This document shows positions 49,901-61,962 of a DNA stretch of 64,000 nucleotides, in pieces. Made by a program: the position numbers and the translations under genes. The stretch is from Cymbidium sinense (Eukaryota; Streptophyta; Magnoliopsida; Asparagales; Orchidaceae): the NCBI GenBank assembly GCA_021442155.1, contig CM038228.1, forward strand, positions 17,020,608 through 17,084,607. The letters are read 5' to 3'. The notes beneath the pieces were generated by a model. It saw only the letters and a list, made by a program, of their open reading frames with translations. It searched no databases and was not told the DNA's origin. Each line of letters opens with the position of its first letter. The stretch's first letter is position 1.

Positions 49901-51020
49901 AAGGTCACCCATCAAGTAAAAACAGAGCTCTCTAGATGCTCTTGTTGATGGCACCCTGTACCACCGGTCCTTTGACCAAATGTGGTTACATTATTTAGAT
50001 AAACATGAAGCCTATGGCATTGTAACTAAGGTACATTCAGGTCTATGTGGAGCACATCAATTTGGTCCAAAGATGAAGATGAAGATCAAGCGACTTGGAT
50101 ACTACTAGCCTTTGATGATTACAACTAGCATGGATATTGCTAGGAGATGCCATCAGTGTTAGGTGCACGGTGTGTTCCTCCATCAACCACCCAACATTCT
50201 ACACCCTAAATTGGCTTCATGGCCATTTGAGTGTTGAGGTACCGACATTGTAGGTCTGATCGATCCTCCTTCTTCCAAGGGGCATCGGTTTAACTTAGCT
50301 TCCACTAACTACTTTTCCAAGTTGAAGCTATCCCTCGAGGTCATAGATTCATGTGCTTAGTTTTTAGAACCATATCGTATATAAGTTGGGGTGCCTCGAT
50401 GAATTATATCGATAATTGCATTTTAAAAGCACAAAATCATAACTTTGCTAGAAAGATGATATAGATTGAGATACTCCACCATCTACTACCCAGAGCAAAT
50501 GGCTAGTGAAGCATTCAACAAAACTCTCATTCAGAATCTTGAAAACTCTTGATGATAACAATAGTGGAACAAGCGGTTGGCCTGCTCACATCACATACCA
50601 AACTAACTGGTCACATTTTTCCTTAGTGTATGGGTCAAGCATTCTACCTTTAAGTTCAACTCCCATCACTAAGGATAGCATTGGGTAGCAAGATCACTAT
50701 GGAGCAGAATGCAAAGTTTAGAAGAGCTCCAAGGTTTGGAGGAAAGTCACCTACGGGCGTGCCAGAACATCGAGTTGTACAAAGCCAAACTGATTCAAGC
50801 TCAGAAGAAGCTGGTTTGCCCTAGGTCTTTCTGAGTAGAAGAAATTGTGTTAGTCTTAAGGAGACCAATTATTTCCTGTCAAAAGATGGGAGGCAAGTTT
50901 GAACCCACTTGGGAAGGCCCCTATGTGATAGAGAAGGCCTACTAAGGAGGATCTTATCACTTATTGATTATAAAGGGAACACAGCTTCCAATTAATGGGC
51001 TCTATCAAAATATTACCCAT
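49901..51020 (+). pseudogene. int: Integrase remnant, element C
   Basis: The zinc domain retains HSGLCGAHQFGPKM (about 50035-50076) and ARRCHQC (50139-50159), so all four ligands (two His, two Cys) are present, followed by a TAG. The core shows WPFECXGTDIVGLIDPPSSK (about 50222-50280; the X is TGA for Trp), then frame breaks. The C-terminal GGKFEPTWEGPYVIEKAY (about 50891-50944) is in frame, and the end reads QLPINGLYQNITHETNH-like before a stop near 51030. Compared with A this integrase keeps more of the catalytic and zinc residues but has more deletions. Confidence 0.75.
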
Positions 51021-53460
51021 GAAACAAATCATGTTTGAAAATAATCATTAATAAAAGAACAAAATATGATTCCATTCATCAAATCTTCTCTTCTTTCGAA
51101 GCATTGTTTGCTTGTCTTGAGAATCCACCGTGATGTGTCTAGGGTAGGTGTAATAGTCCCCCAGTGGCATCATATCCCTCTTTCATAACATAAACACAAT
51201 CGCCCGACATTGTTAGAATAGGTGTAAGAGAATCCGAATCCTATTTTGATTAGCATAACCAAGTTAGGTGTAAGAGTACCCAAAGGGCATCCTTTCTTAG
51301 TGGGAATCCTTTTGCCATTCGTGGCACCATTTCATCAAAACCCCTAGCATGTTTAAGGTAGGTGTAAGAGTCCCCTAGAGGCATCCTATTCTTTTTAACA
51401 CATGCACAAAAAACAAACACAAATATTTTGTCTCAAGCTATTTGATGCGACAACAAGATGGCACTCACTCATTAGCCGCTCTAGGTCGAGTCTACATGCT
51501 ACCTTGCTAGTATGTCATCCCAGTGGTCACTTGTTTAGAAGATGTGAGTCCCCACACTTTCTTCTTAACTTGACCATTGCAAACCAACGATCACCTTGTT
51601 AGTATGGTAGGCTTCAATGCCCAGCCAGTATGCTACCTCCTGTTGACTTTGCTTAAGAAGATGTGAGTCTCCATGCTTTCTTCTTGAACCAACCACCATG
51701 ATGCTAATCAGTATATTTGAGGTTTAGGATAAGTCCTAGGCTCCTTTCTCTTGACTACTTTTGAGTTGATATAAGTCCCCAGTGGCATTCTAAGTCACCC
51801 ACAGGTCAATATTTTGTTCGAAGAGACTATCTAATCAGTTCATAGGAGAATGTGAGTCCCAGCTTTCTTCTAGGCGATTATTAAACGAGCACCTTAGGTT
51901 GGTTGATGTGCACTATCGATGACTCAGTGGGTACACCACTCTTGGATGTGAGTCCTTTCTCCTTGAGTTGGACATTGAATACCTATTGGATATATGACTA
52001 ACCATGGCATCTTCTCCAGGGTGTTGGATTAAGCCCTTAGCGGCCCCATCTCCTGCGGGTACTCTATTTGGATCACGTCCTTTGTGACCCTATTTAGACA
52101 TTACCTGGGTTACTTTTGGGTTGGACAATCTCCATTTCCTAGTAGCCACCCCTATGGTTGGAGAATTTGTTCAGTAGATGTGCATATTCTCCCTTGGTTC
52201 AGTAAATCTAAGATAGGCCTAGGCTAATAAAAGCTTCTTCTTAGTTTGATCCTTCACAAACTAACAGAGTCCACGATAAAACAAACTAAACAAACAAACA
52301 AATTAATTCACTTGTGGATTAGGAATTCAAGCCCCCAAAGGGTCCCTTTTCCCAAGCATCCCATCTTTAGATGTTGTGAACTCCCGAATTCGACTACGAG
52401 TTAGATAAGTCCCTCACTCTCACTGTAGCCCTTAGGTGAGGTTCAATCTATTTTTCCCTAAATAAGTTACCCCGACAGTCATTCCACTTTGAAAGATGTA
52501 AGATTATGATGCATTCTTTCTAGCATGATTGTCTTGATGGGCCCAGGTTTTGATTATTATCCAAAGCAATCGATCATGGTCTTTTTTATAGTGGAAGATG
52601 TGAGTCCAAGCTTTTTCCTTGAATTGATTGATCATTTGTTGTGTCCAATTACCCAGTGGTTTCTTATTTGGAAGATGAGTCCTCCACTTTCTTTCCATGA
52701 CTTTACTGGCACCTCTTGGTTAGATAGTCTACCTTGTGATTGGTGACTACTCCCTTGGATTGGCAAATCAGTTAGTTAGCCTCCATGGTTTTGTGATCAT
52801 CAAAAATAATCATCATAATCAAAATAAATCTGAAAAGTTAAATTAATCTTGACTATCTTTAAGTTGATCTAAGTCCCCCAGTGATATTCACTCAATAGTC
52901 AGCCCTAGGTTGGGTTCAATTTGTTGCCTTGCCAATAAATTACCCTCAATCCTTTGGAGGATGTAAATCTACATGCTTTCTTCCTAAAATACAATTGTTA
53001 CACACTGAAAGGCATTCCCTTTGGTTGGCTAGTCCTACTATGTGTTTAGTAGACTACCCCTTTAGATTGGTAAATCTTAGTTTGATATTGGCCTCCATGG
53101 CTCTTACTTAGTGCAGTCAATTACAAACCAACATGGCTTATCTCAAAAATTCAAACCTAATAAAATTGAAACAAATTCAACCCTTTTCCCTAGTGGAAAT
53201 CTCTCCCCGGTGAGACTCAAATCAAATCAAACCTCTCATCCCCTTGTGGATGATTTAAACCTACTTCCCGAGTGAATGATTCACACTCTATCCCTTAGTG
53301 GATTCTTCTCTCTCTCTTATGTCTTGGACATAGTGAGCCACATTACTAAGCTCGATTCTTTCTACACCCTAGGGATAGATTGTTTCAATTTTGTGATCTT
53401 TCGGTGTTGTTGATCTTTTTTGATCCTTTATAGTCCTTGTCACACCACACCTAATAACTT
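51021..53460 (+). repeat. 3' UTR tandem repeats, element C
   Basis: Four short units GTGTAAGAGTCCCC...GGCATCCTAT (51135-51390) are followed by the long-period repeat (51420-53190) with GATGTGAGTCCCCACACTTT (51541), GATGTGAGTCTCCATGCTTT (51660) and later, shortened versions (52500, 52590, 52670, 52960). The block is about 0.7 kb shorter than in A owing to many small deletions. 53190-53460 matches the LTR-proximal part of B (CATCCCCTTGTGGATGA, CCTTGTCACACCACA). Confidence 0.8.
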
Positions 53461-53859
53461 TGTTGACCTCATTTTTAGAATGAGCTCTCAACCCCTCCAT
53501 CTTAGACATAGGACTTCTTTAGACTTTAAGAGTTCCTTAGTCTTAAGACACATCTAGTGGTTATGGACACTTCTTTTAGAGACTTAGAAAGTTAGCCATA
53601 GAATAAGTCATGCCTTAGGGTGTTAGAAAATTTCTACCCTTAGCTTGAATCATTCCTCACCTTCCTTCCTTCAAGTCAAACTCCAAATCAACCTTATTTG
53701 ATTTTCTCCAAACTCAAATCAACTCCATGTGATTGAAATCCATAATTGAAATCTTTGATTGAAACCTATGAATGAAATTCCTAAGTCCAAATCTCTCTTA
53801 AGTCAGTAAGCTTTCCTTTAAGGACTTAGCTAAAATCATGATCTAAACTAATGCAAACT

Positions 53860-54480
53860 CATGAGATTTTCTCATAACTCATTTATATTCTCATTTATAT
53901 TCACATATATAAATGAAATATAAATTCAAACCAATCAAACTAAACTCAAAATTCAAAATCAATTCATAAATTTTCCTAAGTCCTTTAAATTTTTCTTAAA
54001 GGACTTATCCAAAATCAAATGCAAATCAATTCAAACTCATGGGATTTTCTCATAACTCATTTATATTCTCATTTATATTCACATATATAAATGAAATATA
54101 AATAAAAATCAATCAAATCAAATCCAAAAATTAAATTCCAAATTTAAATTTTTTTCTAAGTCCTTTAAATTCCTTTTAATAGACTTAGCCTAAATCATGA
54201 TCAAATTAATTCAAACTTATGGGATTTTCTCATAACTCATTTATATTATCATTTATATTCACATCTATAAATGAAATATAAATATAAATCAATCAAATCA
54301 AATTCAAAATTCAATAAATCCATTTTTAAGTCCTTTAAATTCCTTCTTAAAGGACTTAACCTAAATCATGATCAAATCACTTCAAATCCTTGAAATTTTC
54401 TCATGATCAATTTATATTCTCATTTATATTCACATATATAAATGAAATATAAATTCAAATAATCAAACCTAATTCTAAAA
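53860..54480 (+). repeat. U3 tandem repeats with hairpins, element C (4 copies)
   Basis: Four units of about 171-180 bp; the landmark TTTTCTCATAACTCATTTAT starts at 53867, 54045, 54225 and (variant) 54396. Each unit joins a palindromic AT segment (ATTCACATATATAAATGAAA) with an inverted repeat of the form TAAGTCCTTTAA...TTAAAGGACTTA (53973-54008, 54158-54187, 54331-54360). A has one unit and B three. Confidence 0.85.
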
Positions 54481-54788
54481 ATCAAACTCAAATCCGTTCA
54501 AAATCCAACCTAAGCCTTTCAAGTAAAAATCTTGAACTTAGTCAAATAAACTTCAAATCAAGCCAAACTCTTAATTTTTCTTCATGATTCAATCAACCCT
54601 ACAATCATGAACCCAACTATAAATACAAACTTCAATCACAATATCAAAAATCAATTCAAAAATCAAACCCCAAATCCATTCATATTCTTCCTTTGAATAT
54701 GAAATTGTCAAATGGATGAAAACCCATTAGGCTTCAAACCACTTGCAAATGAATTTATATTTCAATCATAAGTCCATATACAAGTTCA

Positions 54789-55873
54789 ATCAAACTCAAA
54801 ACAAGCTTTGACCAAGCCATTTGACCCACTTAGGCTCACTTGACCCAAAGTGACCTAAACTATTATGAGCCAATTATAATCCTAACTAAATGGATTGAAT
54901 CAAACTCACCTATGCCTCTCATGATCAAAATCATCATGGGATGATCAATCAATCAAATTGGGTCAAACTAAGTCAAACCTAAGGGTTGACCAAGTCAACT
55001 TAGCCAAATGAAACTAAACTAGCCAAAATACATAGGCCCAAATTTGTGAAACCATTGATCTAAGTTCATTTATGACCTATGTTTGAACCTGACCAAGTCA
55101 ACATTTGAACCTAACCTAGCCCAATTGGCCACTTGACCCAAGTTGACCCAACTTGACCTAAAAAGTCAAAATGTGTCAAAACTTTATCTAAGGAAAATTG
55201 ATTGAAACCAATGGGTCAAGTTCATTCCAAATCACTTGTTGAACTTGACCAAAGCCTCAATTGGCCAACTAGACCTAACCTAGCCCAGTTGACCTTGAAC
55301 CCAACTTGACCTAAAGTCATGTTGAGCCAAATTCAAACTTAACCAAAATTAATTGGAAATAAAGATACCAATCACTCATATGACTAAAAGCCTAAACCTA
55401 CCCATGACCTAGCTCAAATAGGTCAAATGGGTCAAATAAATCAACTTGACCCATTTGACCTAAATGAAGTATGAGCCAAATTCAAAACTAAACCAAATTG
55501 AATCAAACCAAAGCACCAAAACATTTCAAATGATCATAAGAACTTGATCCAACCCTTGGTTTGACCCAATTTGGCCAATTGGTCAACTTGACCCATTTTG
55601 ACCTAAATAGGTCAACATGAGTCAAACCATATCAAGTGAACTCCAAATCCAATGAAACTTGGCCAAACCTATTTTCTCCACATACCCAACATATTCAAAT
55701 TCAAAAATCAGCAAAATGACCATTCTTCCCCTAGGCCATAGAACAAATTTTGGTCTAATCTATGGGTAATTTGGTCAAGCCCTCTTCATATCAACTTGAT
55801 ACCTTCTTAATAGGTCAAGTGGACCCAATGGGTTTGGGTCAGCCCAAATGGACCCAAGGCCAAAAATTGACCC
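54789..55873 (+). promoter_or_regulatory. Cluster of W-box-like hexamers in U3, element C
   Basis: About 29 TTGACY/RGTCAA hexamers by hand count in 1.09 kb; the last one lies about 190 bp before the TATA-like box. Spacing is irregular, and both orientations occur. Confidence 0.55.
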
Positions 55874-56059
55874 CTAGCTCAAATTGGCCAATTCAAAAAC
55901 CTCCCTCCACTTAATTTGAAGCACATGGGAGGTTACCAATCCACTCAAGAGCTCAAACTGACCATGTGCCAACTTCAAAGACCCAAAAAACCCTTTTCAT
56001 ATGGTTAATTGGATCAAAACAACAACTCAAGCTTCAGCCGTCCGATTGCCATAAAGGGA

Positions 56060-56066
56060 TATATAC
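56060..56066 (+). promoter_or_regulatory. Candidate TATA box of LTR C
   Basis: TATATAC in GGGATATATACTCCCC, preceded by CAGCCGTCCGATTGCC. It is the best TATA match of the three LTRs. Confidence 0.55.
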
Positions 56067-56278
56067 TCCCCCTAATTCCATTTGAATTGATTTGTCGATT
56101 GAGCACTAGAGAGTGTTAGGAGCCATCAGAGGGCATTCCTAAGCTTCCTAAGTGGGATTTGAATCTTGCATTTCTCAATTTTCTTCCTTAGAAAATAGGG
56201 GAGCTCATCTCATTTCCTAACTTCTTCCACACGACAATCCACTTCAATTCCCTTTGCACACTCCCTCAGGAGATCAAG

Positions 56279-56485
56279 ATGAGTTCACCCAAGCTCTCAT
56301 TTAAGTTCCCAAAGCAAGGAGAGGTTGAATTTGATCAAAGCTACAAGAAAGAGGAAGAGGTGTTGGTCCATAGAGAGATCTACTCTATCCCAAGGCTTAA
56401 AACTTTCAACATGGCTTCGTCTCCACTAGACGCAAGGTATGAAATTTTTCAACCACTAAGCTTAGGAGGTGTTGGTCTTTTATGA
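56279..56485 (+). other. Short open frame in the LTR leader of C
   Basis: A 68-codon frame starting with ATG at 56279 (MSSPKLSFKFPKQGEVEFDQ...) crosses the donor-like site at 56437. In A the same codons can be aligned (KFSRHGRGDFDQ, then LVHRKIHFIPRLEAFNRASF) but the ATG is TCG and codon 3 is TGA. In B the frame is lost. It is probably leader RNA, possibly a small upstream frame; no known family is recognised. Confidence 0.25.
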
Positions 56486-59400
56486 AAGAAATGTTCATGG
56501 CATGAGAATTCCACTGTTGGATAGGCTTGCCATTAGCTTAAGATGGTGTGGGTAAAGTTTTATTCCAATCTGAGCTCAATCGAGCTCGGATGTTTCCTTA
56601 GATCATGGATGATCTCCATTGATCCTCAGGGAAGAATTGGGGTAATCCCAGCCATCCATCTGTATGTTTTGGATGGATGACCAAGATTAAATTCATATTT
56701 TATAAATCATTTATCCCTTTAGAAATCACAGAGTGATCCTTGGCCGTTCGATCCTTGATCGAACGACAGGGATCAAACCGCATCCCGCCACCACATTCAC
56801 CTTAATGCAACGTTTAAGTGGATAGCTCACAGCACGACGCGTGTAAAGCACACTGACCACCACCACCGCATGTCATGCTGTGAGCTAAGGGGATTAGTTA
56901 AGGTTTAAATTAATTTTAATTAATCCCCTAAGCTTTAAAAATTTATATCTCTCTAAATAGAAATAAAAAAATTTGAGGTAATTTCTATGGAAAGCTAATT
57001 CAATCTAGAATATTCTAAAAATTATTTTAATGGATTTTAAATTATATTTTTCTTTGATTTTAAATTTTAATGGAAATTTTATTTTGCAAATTACTTCTAA
57101 ATTAATGCTCTAATTAATCCCAAACTTCTTGGGTATGTTTTAGGGGATGACCTCTGCCTCCCCTAATTTTCTTAGTATTTATTGAAAGCTTAATTGGGGG
57201 AATTGCAAATGTATTTCCTAATTACTCCTTTAATATAATTAAGGATAATTAAGTTAATTAGTGTTTTAATCTCTTATTGGAGTAGATGAAGGTTAGATCC
57301 AATGAATAAGAGGCTTAGGGAATATTCCTTAAACCCCCCTTTTATTTCTGTAATCCTCTCTTAATTAAGGGTTAATTCATTAATTACTCACTTAATTAAT
57401 TTCTAAAAATTCTAAAACCTTCCAGAACTTAATTAATCTACTTTGGGTAGATGCTTAGCTGTTCAAGAGCCTAAGTTCAATTAAGAAAATCAAAACCCCA
57501 ACTCATATGTGTGAGGGGTGTTTTGAAATTACTTAAGTTAAACCCTTTAGCTTAATTAACCATTAATCATGAGCCAAATTGCATTAGGCCCTTTTTTTTC
57601 CTAGGTGCATTACAAGTTTAAATTCCATATGAGTTTTTATGTCATCTCATTGGCTCATAATTATTTGGTTAATTATACTAAGGTGGTGTAGGTAAGGGTT
57701 CATTAACTTGTTTAATACATACCTTAACCTAACCAAAAATATAAAATAAATATAATCATCTAAAAATTAAACAAAAATGTCAAACACATGTGGGAATGGG
57801 TTAGAAACAGCAAACTCAACTCACATTTTTAAAATTAAATCAAACTAAAGATCAAACAAAACTCACATTGAATAAACTTTGATTTATTTTAAACTTTGTC
57901 TTTAGGATTTAATTGAAGTGAATATGTTTACATGTTTTCATTGCTTTAGTTCTTTTCCCAACATGCTAAATATGTGTGTCATGTGGCTTCATGCATTTAT
58001 ATTTTTCAAAATTCAAATTTAAAATGAAAATATTTACTTTATGTCAAATTTGCATGTGTTGGCTAAAGTAATAATATGAGTAGCTATTATCACTATTAAA
58101 TTCAAATTATTTTCAAAAATATATGAATCAATTATCAAAATTGAAAGTATGCTACTTATATTTTTAATTATAAGCTTGCATGTGAGAAAATATAAGGATG
58201 TGCTTAGCATAGGTTTTCCTTCTCTTCTCTTTTAGTATAATTTTGAATAGGAGTTGGTAAGATGTATGGTTCATTTGAAAAGAACCTAACACTTGCCTAA
58301 CTCCATATCCTATTCATTCCTATACTATCACTTAAGAAGGATACCTATGCTTACACATATAAATTGCATAAACAAAATGATTCAACAAATACAAATTTTT
58401 GCATTCTTTCTTTTGTACATATGTTTGTATTTAAAAAAAGTGGTATATTAGTTTGGACAACCCCAAGGTTGTGAAGCTTTAAGTAGCCCTAGGTAGGTCT
58501 TGCACCTTACACCTCTATGGTTAACAATGATGCTGTACTCACTTATGCCTTTCTTACTTTCATGTGTGTATGTGAAAATTGGATAAGAAACCTTTTTTCT
58601 ACTTAATGAAAATCATGCATCTTAAACTTTCAAATTTCCTTAAATGAATTACTTAGCATGAATCAAAAAGTGTGTTAAATATTCTCATTTGTATGCATAG
58701 TTATGCTTAGGACTTATTCATATGCATGTTATAAAAGTTGGGAAAGAAATGAAGTGATGTATGTTTTGTGAATTTGGTCCATTTTGTTTTATCTTAAAAT
58801 GCCTTTCTTTTTGAATGGGTTTGTTTAGAGTTCCTCTAAACTTAGGTTTAATTAAAACATTTAATCAAAACATTCACTAAACAAAACTAAAATGTGAATC
58901 TACTTTAAAAATTACTTAGGATAGAAAAGGAATCTCTTTCCCTCTCTTCATAACTTAGTGATTAATTGTAGGATTCACTTGAATCTAATCAAGACATGAT
59001 ATAAAATAAACCCAAAATAATTAAATCACTTAAATGAAACCCTCCTCTAAGTTGAATTTGCTTCACACTTAGAAAATTCTAACTTAAAGTCATAGCTAAG
59101 CATACCACACAAACCTCCAAAGCACACACATTAGGCTAAGTCACCACTTCTAGCCTTAGGTTAGGGCGGTGCATGGTTTGATGTTTGCTTTTATTTTATG
59201 ATATATGTTTTAGACGGATGTTAGGATGTATGCTCATAGAATGAATGATAGGGTGATCTTAGTTTAACTATTATTTTTTGTAGGGGATTGCACTTGAGGG
59301 GCGCTGTAATAAAAATATAAATACTTTTTCTTGCAGGTGCTTATACCCCTAAGCATAATCTAATAGGCCAGGTGGACTTAGTCACCCATGTGTGGGGTGA

Positions 59401-61267
59401 TAAGTCCAATATACATGCTTGGGATTTTTGTGGTTTGTTTAGCTAACCTTTGTTTTGTAGGTGTTAGGTTAATTTACTTTTCCTTTTCATGTAAATTCTT
59501 GCAATTATGATTTTGGAATGATTGTTATGGGTATTAAGATGAGCATTGGTCATGAGATCTCATCTTATGCACCATGTGAAGCCTTTGGAGCATCCACCTT
59601 CCAACCATCCAAAAAAAGAACCAAAGAAGGATGAAGAAAAGAAGAATAAAAAGAAGAAAAGAATAATGAAGAAATGAAGCTTGAAGACCCCCATAACAAT
59701 GAATTCCTTACTTAATTATAATTTAATTCATTTGTAATCTGGGTTGTATAAGGGTAGAGCTCGGCTACCCAATTTATTTTTGGGTTTGTGCAGTGGTGCC
59801 CAACCATAATGACCTCTTATTCTTTTTGTGATTAGCTTTATAAATTGATTGATGATTTGTTTAGCTTGTGCATTAAGTGGCATCTTTTTCCTAGTTTCTT
59901 CCTTGCTTTATGTATGGCCTGGATGTGGATTAGACTCTTAGGGAAAAATAAATCTTTTACCAAATCTAACAATTTAAAACTAAAAAAATAAAGAACTCAT
60001 AACCTCACCTAAAGCTTAAGTTTAAAATCAAGATAAAAGAATTAGCAAACACTTAGTTGGATGAGCATTTCTGTTATAATATCATGCATAAATGCATCTT
60101 ATTTTACACTTGATTGGAGGGCTTCCACCTTTTCCAGAGAAACATGGCTTAACCTTTGAGAGCCATGGTGGAAACACACCTCCTCCCTTCTCGCTGATTT
60201 TGGCCAATAATTTTATTTCTCATGCATTAGGCATATGAATCCTATTATCCTGAGTCAAAATAATTGTCTAAAAATGAAAATAAAATGAAATTTGAATTGC
60301 ATTTGATTTAGATCATTTTGAAGCATGTCCTTACATAATCTAGTCTCTTTAAGGAGTGAGTTTAAGTACTTAGTCTCTTTCTAAATAAATAACAGCCTAG
60401 CTATCTTGCATAAGCATAAGACTTGCCTACATGAATTTAAAATCATAGGAGGAGTTAGTTGGCGGCCACCCCAGAGGCGGTAAGTCTAGTCGGGTGGTTT
60501 GTCCTCTCTTGTGGAGGCAAACCAAATACTTATTTTTTCCTTAGATTTAGGTTGTGCTTTCGGCCATCGCCAAAACTCCCTAGATTTAGGTTCTGAGATT
60601 GCTTCTCCCCTTTATGGGCCATAAGCATAATTCCTCACCTCTTAGGCATTTCCATAATCTTGTGTTATGGAATCATAAGTCCTAAATTTCTAATGAAAAA
60701 TGCAACTCAAACAAACTAAATCAATTTCAAAAATATAAAGCTCAACCATAAGATAGTTTGAGATGCTCGCTAGATTTCCTAGCATCGTGGGCATCTCCTA
60801 TTTATTATTCTTTTTGCTTATAAACTCCCTCTATTTGATCAATCCCATTCGATCTTTAAAATGAATCGATTAATAGTCCTTTCTTATTGAAATATTTGAA
60901 TACAATGATCATTTACCTTAATTGAGAGTATTCCTAAGGGATCTCATCCCTTAGGATGTTAACTATGGGGGCTTGCCCCTGTAGGGAAAATAATCCCTGC
61001 TTTACTTTCTATATAAAGTAAGGGAAGAATCTCTGGTACATATGTAGACTTATTGTCCTTAGGAGTCCTTATTGAGGTGATTAGGTTCATTAGAGGGTAG
61101 TGACTTCTGTCTCCTGAGATAGTACACTATTTCTTGATGACATACCCGATCACCTAAATAAGCTCATCTACAGATTTATGTGGTGTCCTAACCAATAAGC
61201 GTAATATTTATGTTTTCATTTATCCTCTTCAAAAAGGATAGATGAAGGCAGAAATATTTTCACCACA

Positions 61268-61560
61268 ATACTCTTAACACTGATAGTGATGGAAACTGAA
61301 AATCAAAGCCTCATTCCCAGCTTCATTGTTGGTGCAGGGGTTCAAAAGATAGTATGATAATCTCATCACATTGTGGTCTAGAGTTAGGAGAACTATTCCT
61401 ACCCCTGCCTTTCCTCGAAGAGTAGGTCGTGGTGCTTCCCCTTTGTGAAAAGAAGCTGTACCATCAAAATATAACTCCCATCAGTGGTTGCCGTCCTCCT
61501 CTAAGTTCATGATTTTTTTATCAGGCAGATCGCCACTAAGCAAAGAATCAGTAAGAAGTG
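61268..61560 (-). pseudogene. arh: Second RNase H, N-terminal part, element D
   Basis: WELYFDGTASF lies near 61450-61485, then GVGIVLLTLDHNVMRLSYYL (about 61350-61415) and a changed NNEAGNEALIF (the catalytic block NNKVEYEAL of A reads AGNEAL). The domain is cut at 61268 by C's LTR; the lost part is not seen elsewhere in the window. Confidence 0.75.
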
Positions 61561-61962
61561 GATGTGCTGCTAAGAAATCCGCTAGTGCTTTACCGCATGG
61601 AGGGGTACGAATGTGATATCAAAATATGAAAGAATTATAGACCAGCATGCCAAACATCTAGACAACTTTGGCCATGTCATGAGGTACTATAGTGGATTTG
61701 TTCTGGAGATCAAGTTCACCTTATGAGAAAGCATATAATGTCGTAGCTTTTGGGAAGCAAAGATCAAAGTTAGGAAATGTTTCTCAATAGGTGGATAGCT
61801 TGATTCAGTAGGAATAAAATGACAACTGAGGTGGTAGAGAGTGTTCTCCTTCCCTTCATCATTGGCTTGGGCCAACAGAGCACCGAGAGAGTCATCCAAA
61901 GCTGGAGTGTAGAGAATGAATGGCTTTGGGATAGGGATCTTTGAAGCTTACCTTCACCAATA
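61561..61962 (-). pseudogene. rh: RNase H domain, element D
   Basis: A 70-codon open piece (61899-61687) holds DDSLGALLAQANDEGKENTL, then YPPIEKHFLTLIFASQKLRH and MLSHKVNLISRTNPL. The order and sequence are as in A and C. Stops occur outside this piece, including the TAG (61965-61963) before the domain that all three copies share. Confidence 0.8.

Larger units (their letters stand above)
36892..61267. other. Head-to-head inverted pair B|C
   Basis: B (minus) and C (plus) meet at about 47355/47356 with their 5' parts missing. The parts common to both, integrase C-terminus, 3' UTR and LTR, form an imperfect inverted repeat: 36892-47355 against about 50520-61267, with about 3.2 kb of C coding sequence between the arms. 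The flanks differ: Z on the left, D on the right. There is no matching 5 bp target duplication (AGTGT left, ATACT right). It therefore looks like a product of rearrangement between two elements in opposite orientation rather than one insertion. Confidence 0.75.
53461..61267 (+). mobile_element. LTR of element C (complete, 7.8 kb)
   Basis: Runs from TGTTGACCTCATTTTT to ...TTTTCACCACA. At the right end the next bases (ATACTCTTAACAC, 61268) already match the RNase H sequence of D on the minus strand, which fixes the boundary. It contains four U3 hairpin repeats (53860-54480), the W-box-like cluster (54789-55873), a TATA-like box (56060), the leader with a donor-like site (56437), AT-rich DNA and the conserved terminal region (60950-61267). 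It is the longest LTR here and, unlike the internal part of C, shows few small deletions. Confidence 0.92.

Noticed and set aside
36887..61272. Target site duplication flanking the B|C pair
   Set aside because: Flanks AGTGT and ATACT do not match, so a single insertion event is not supported.
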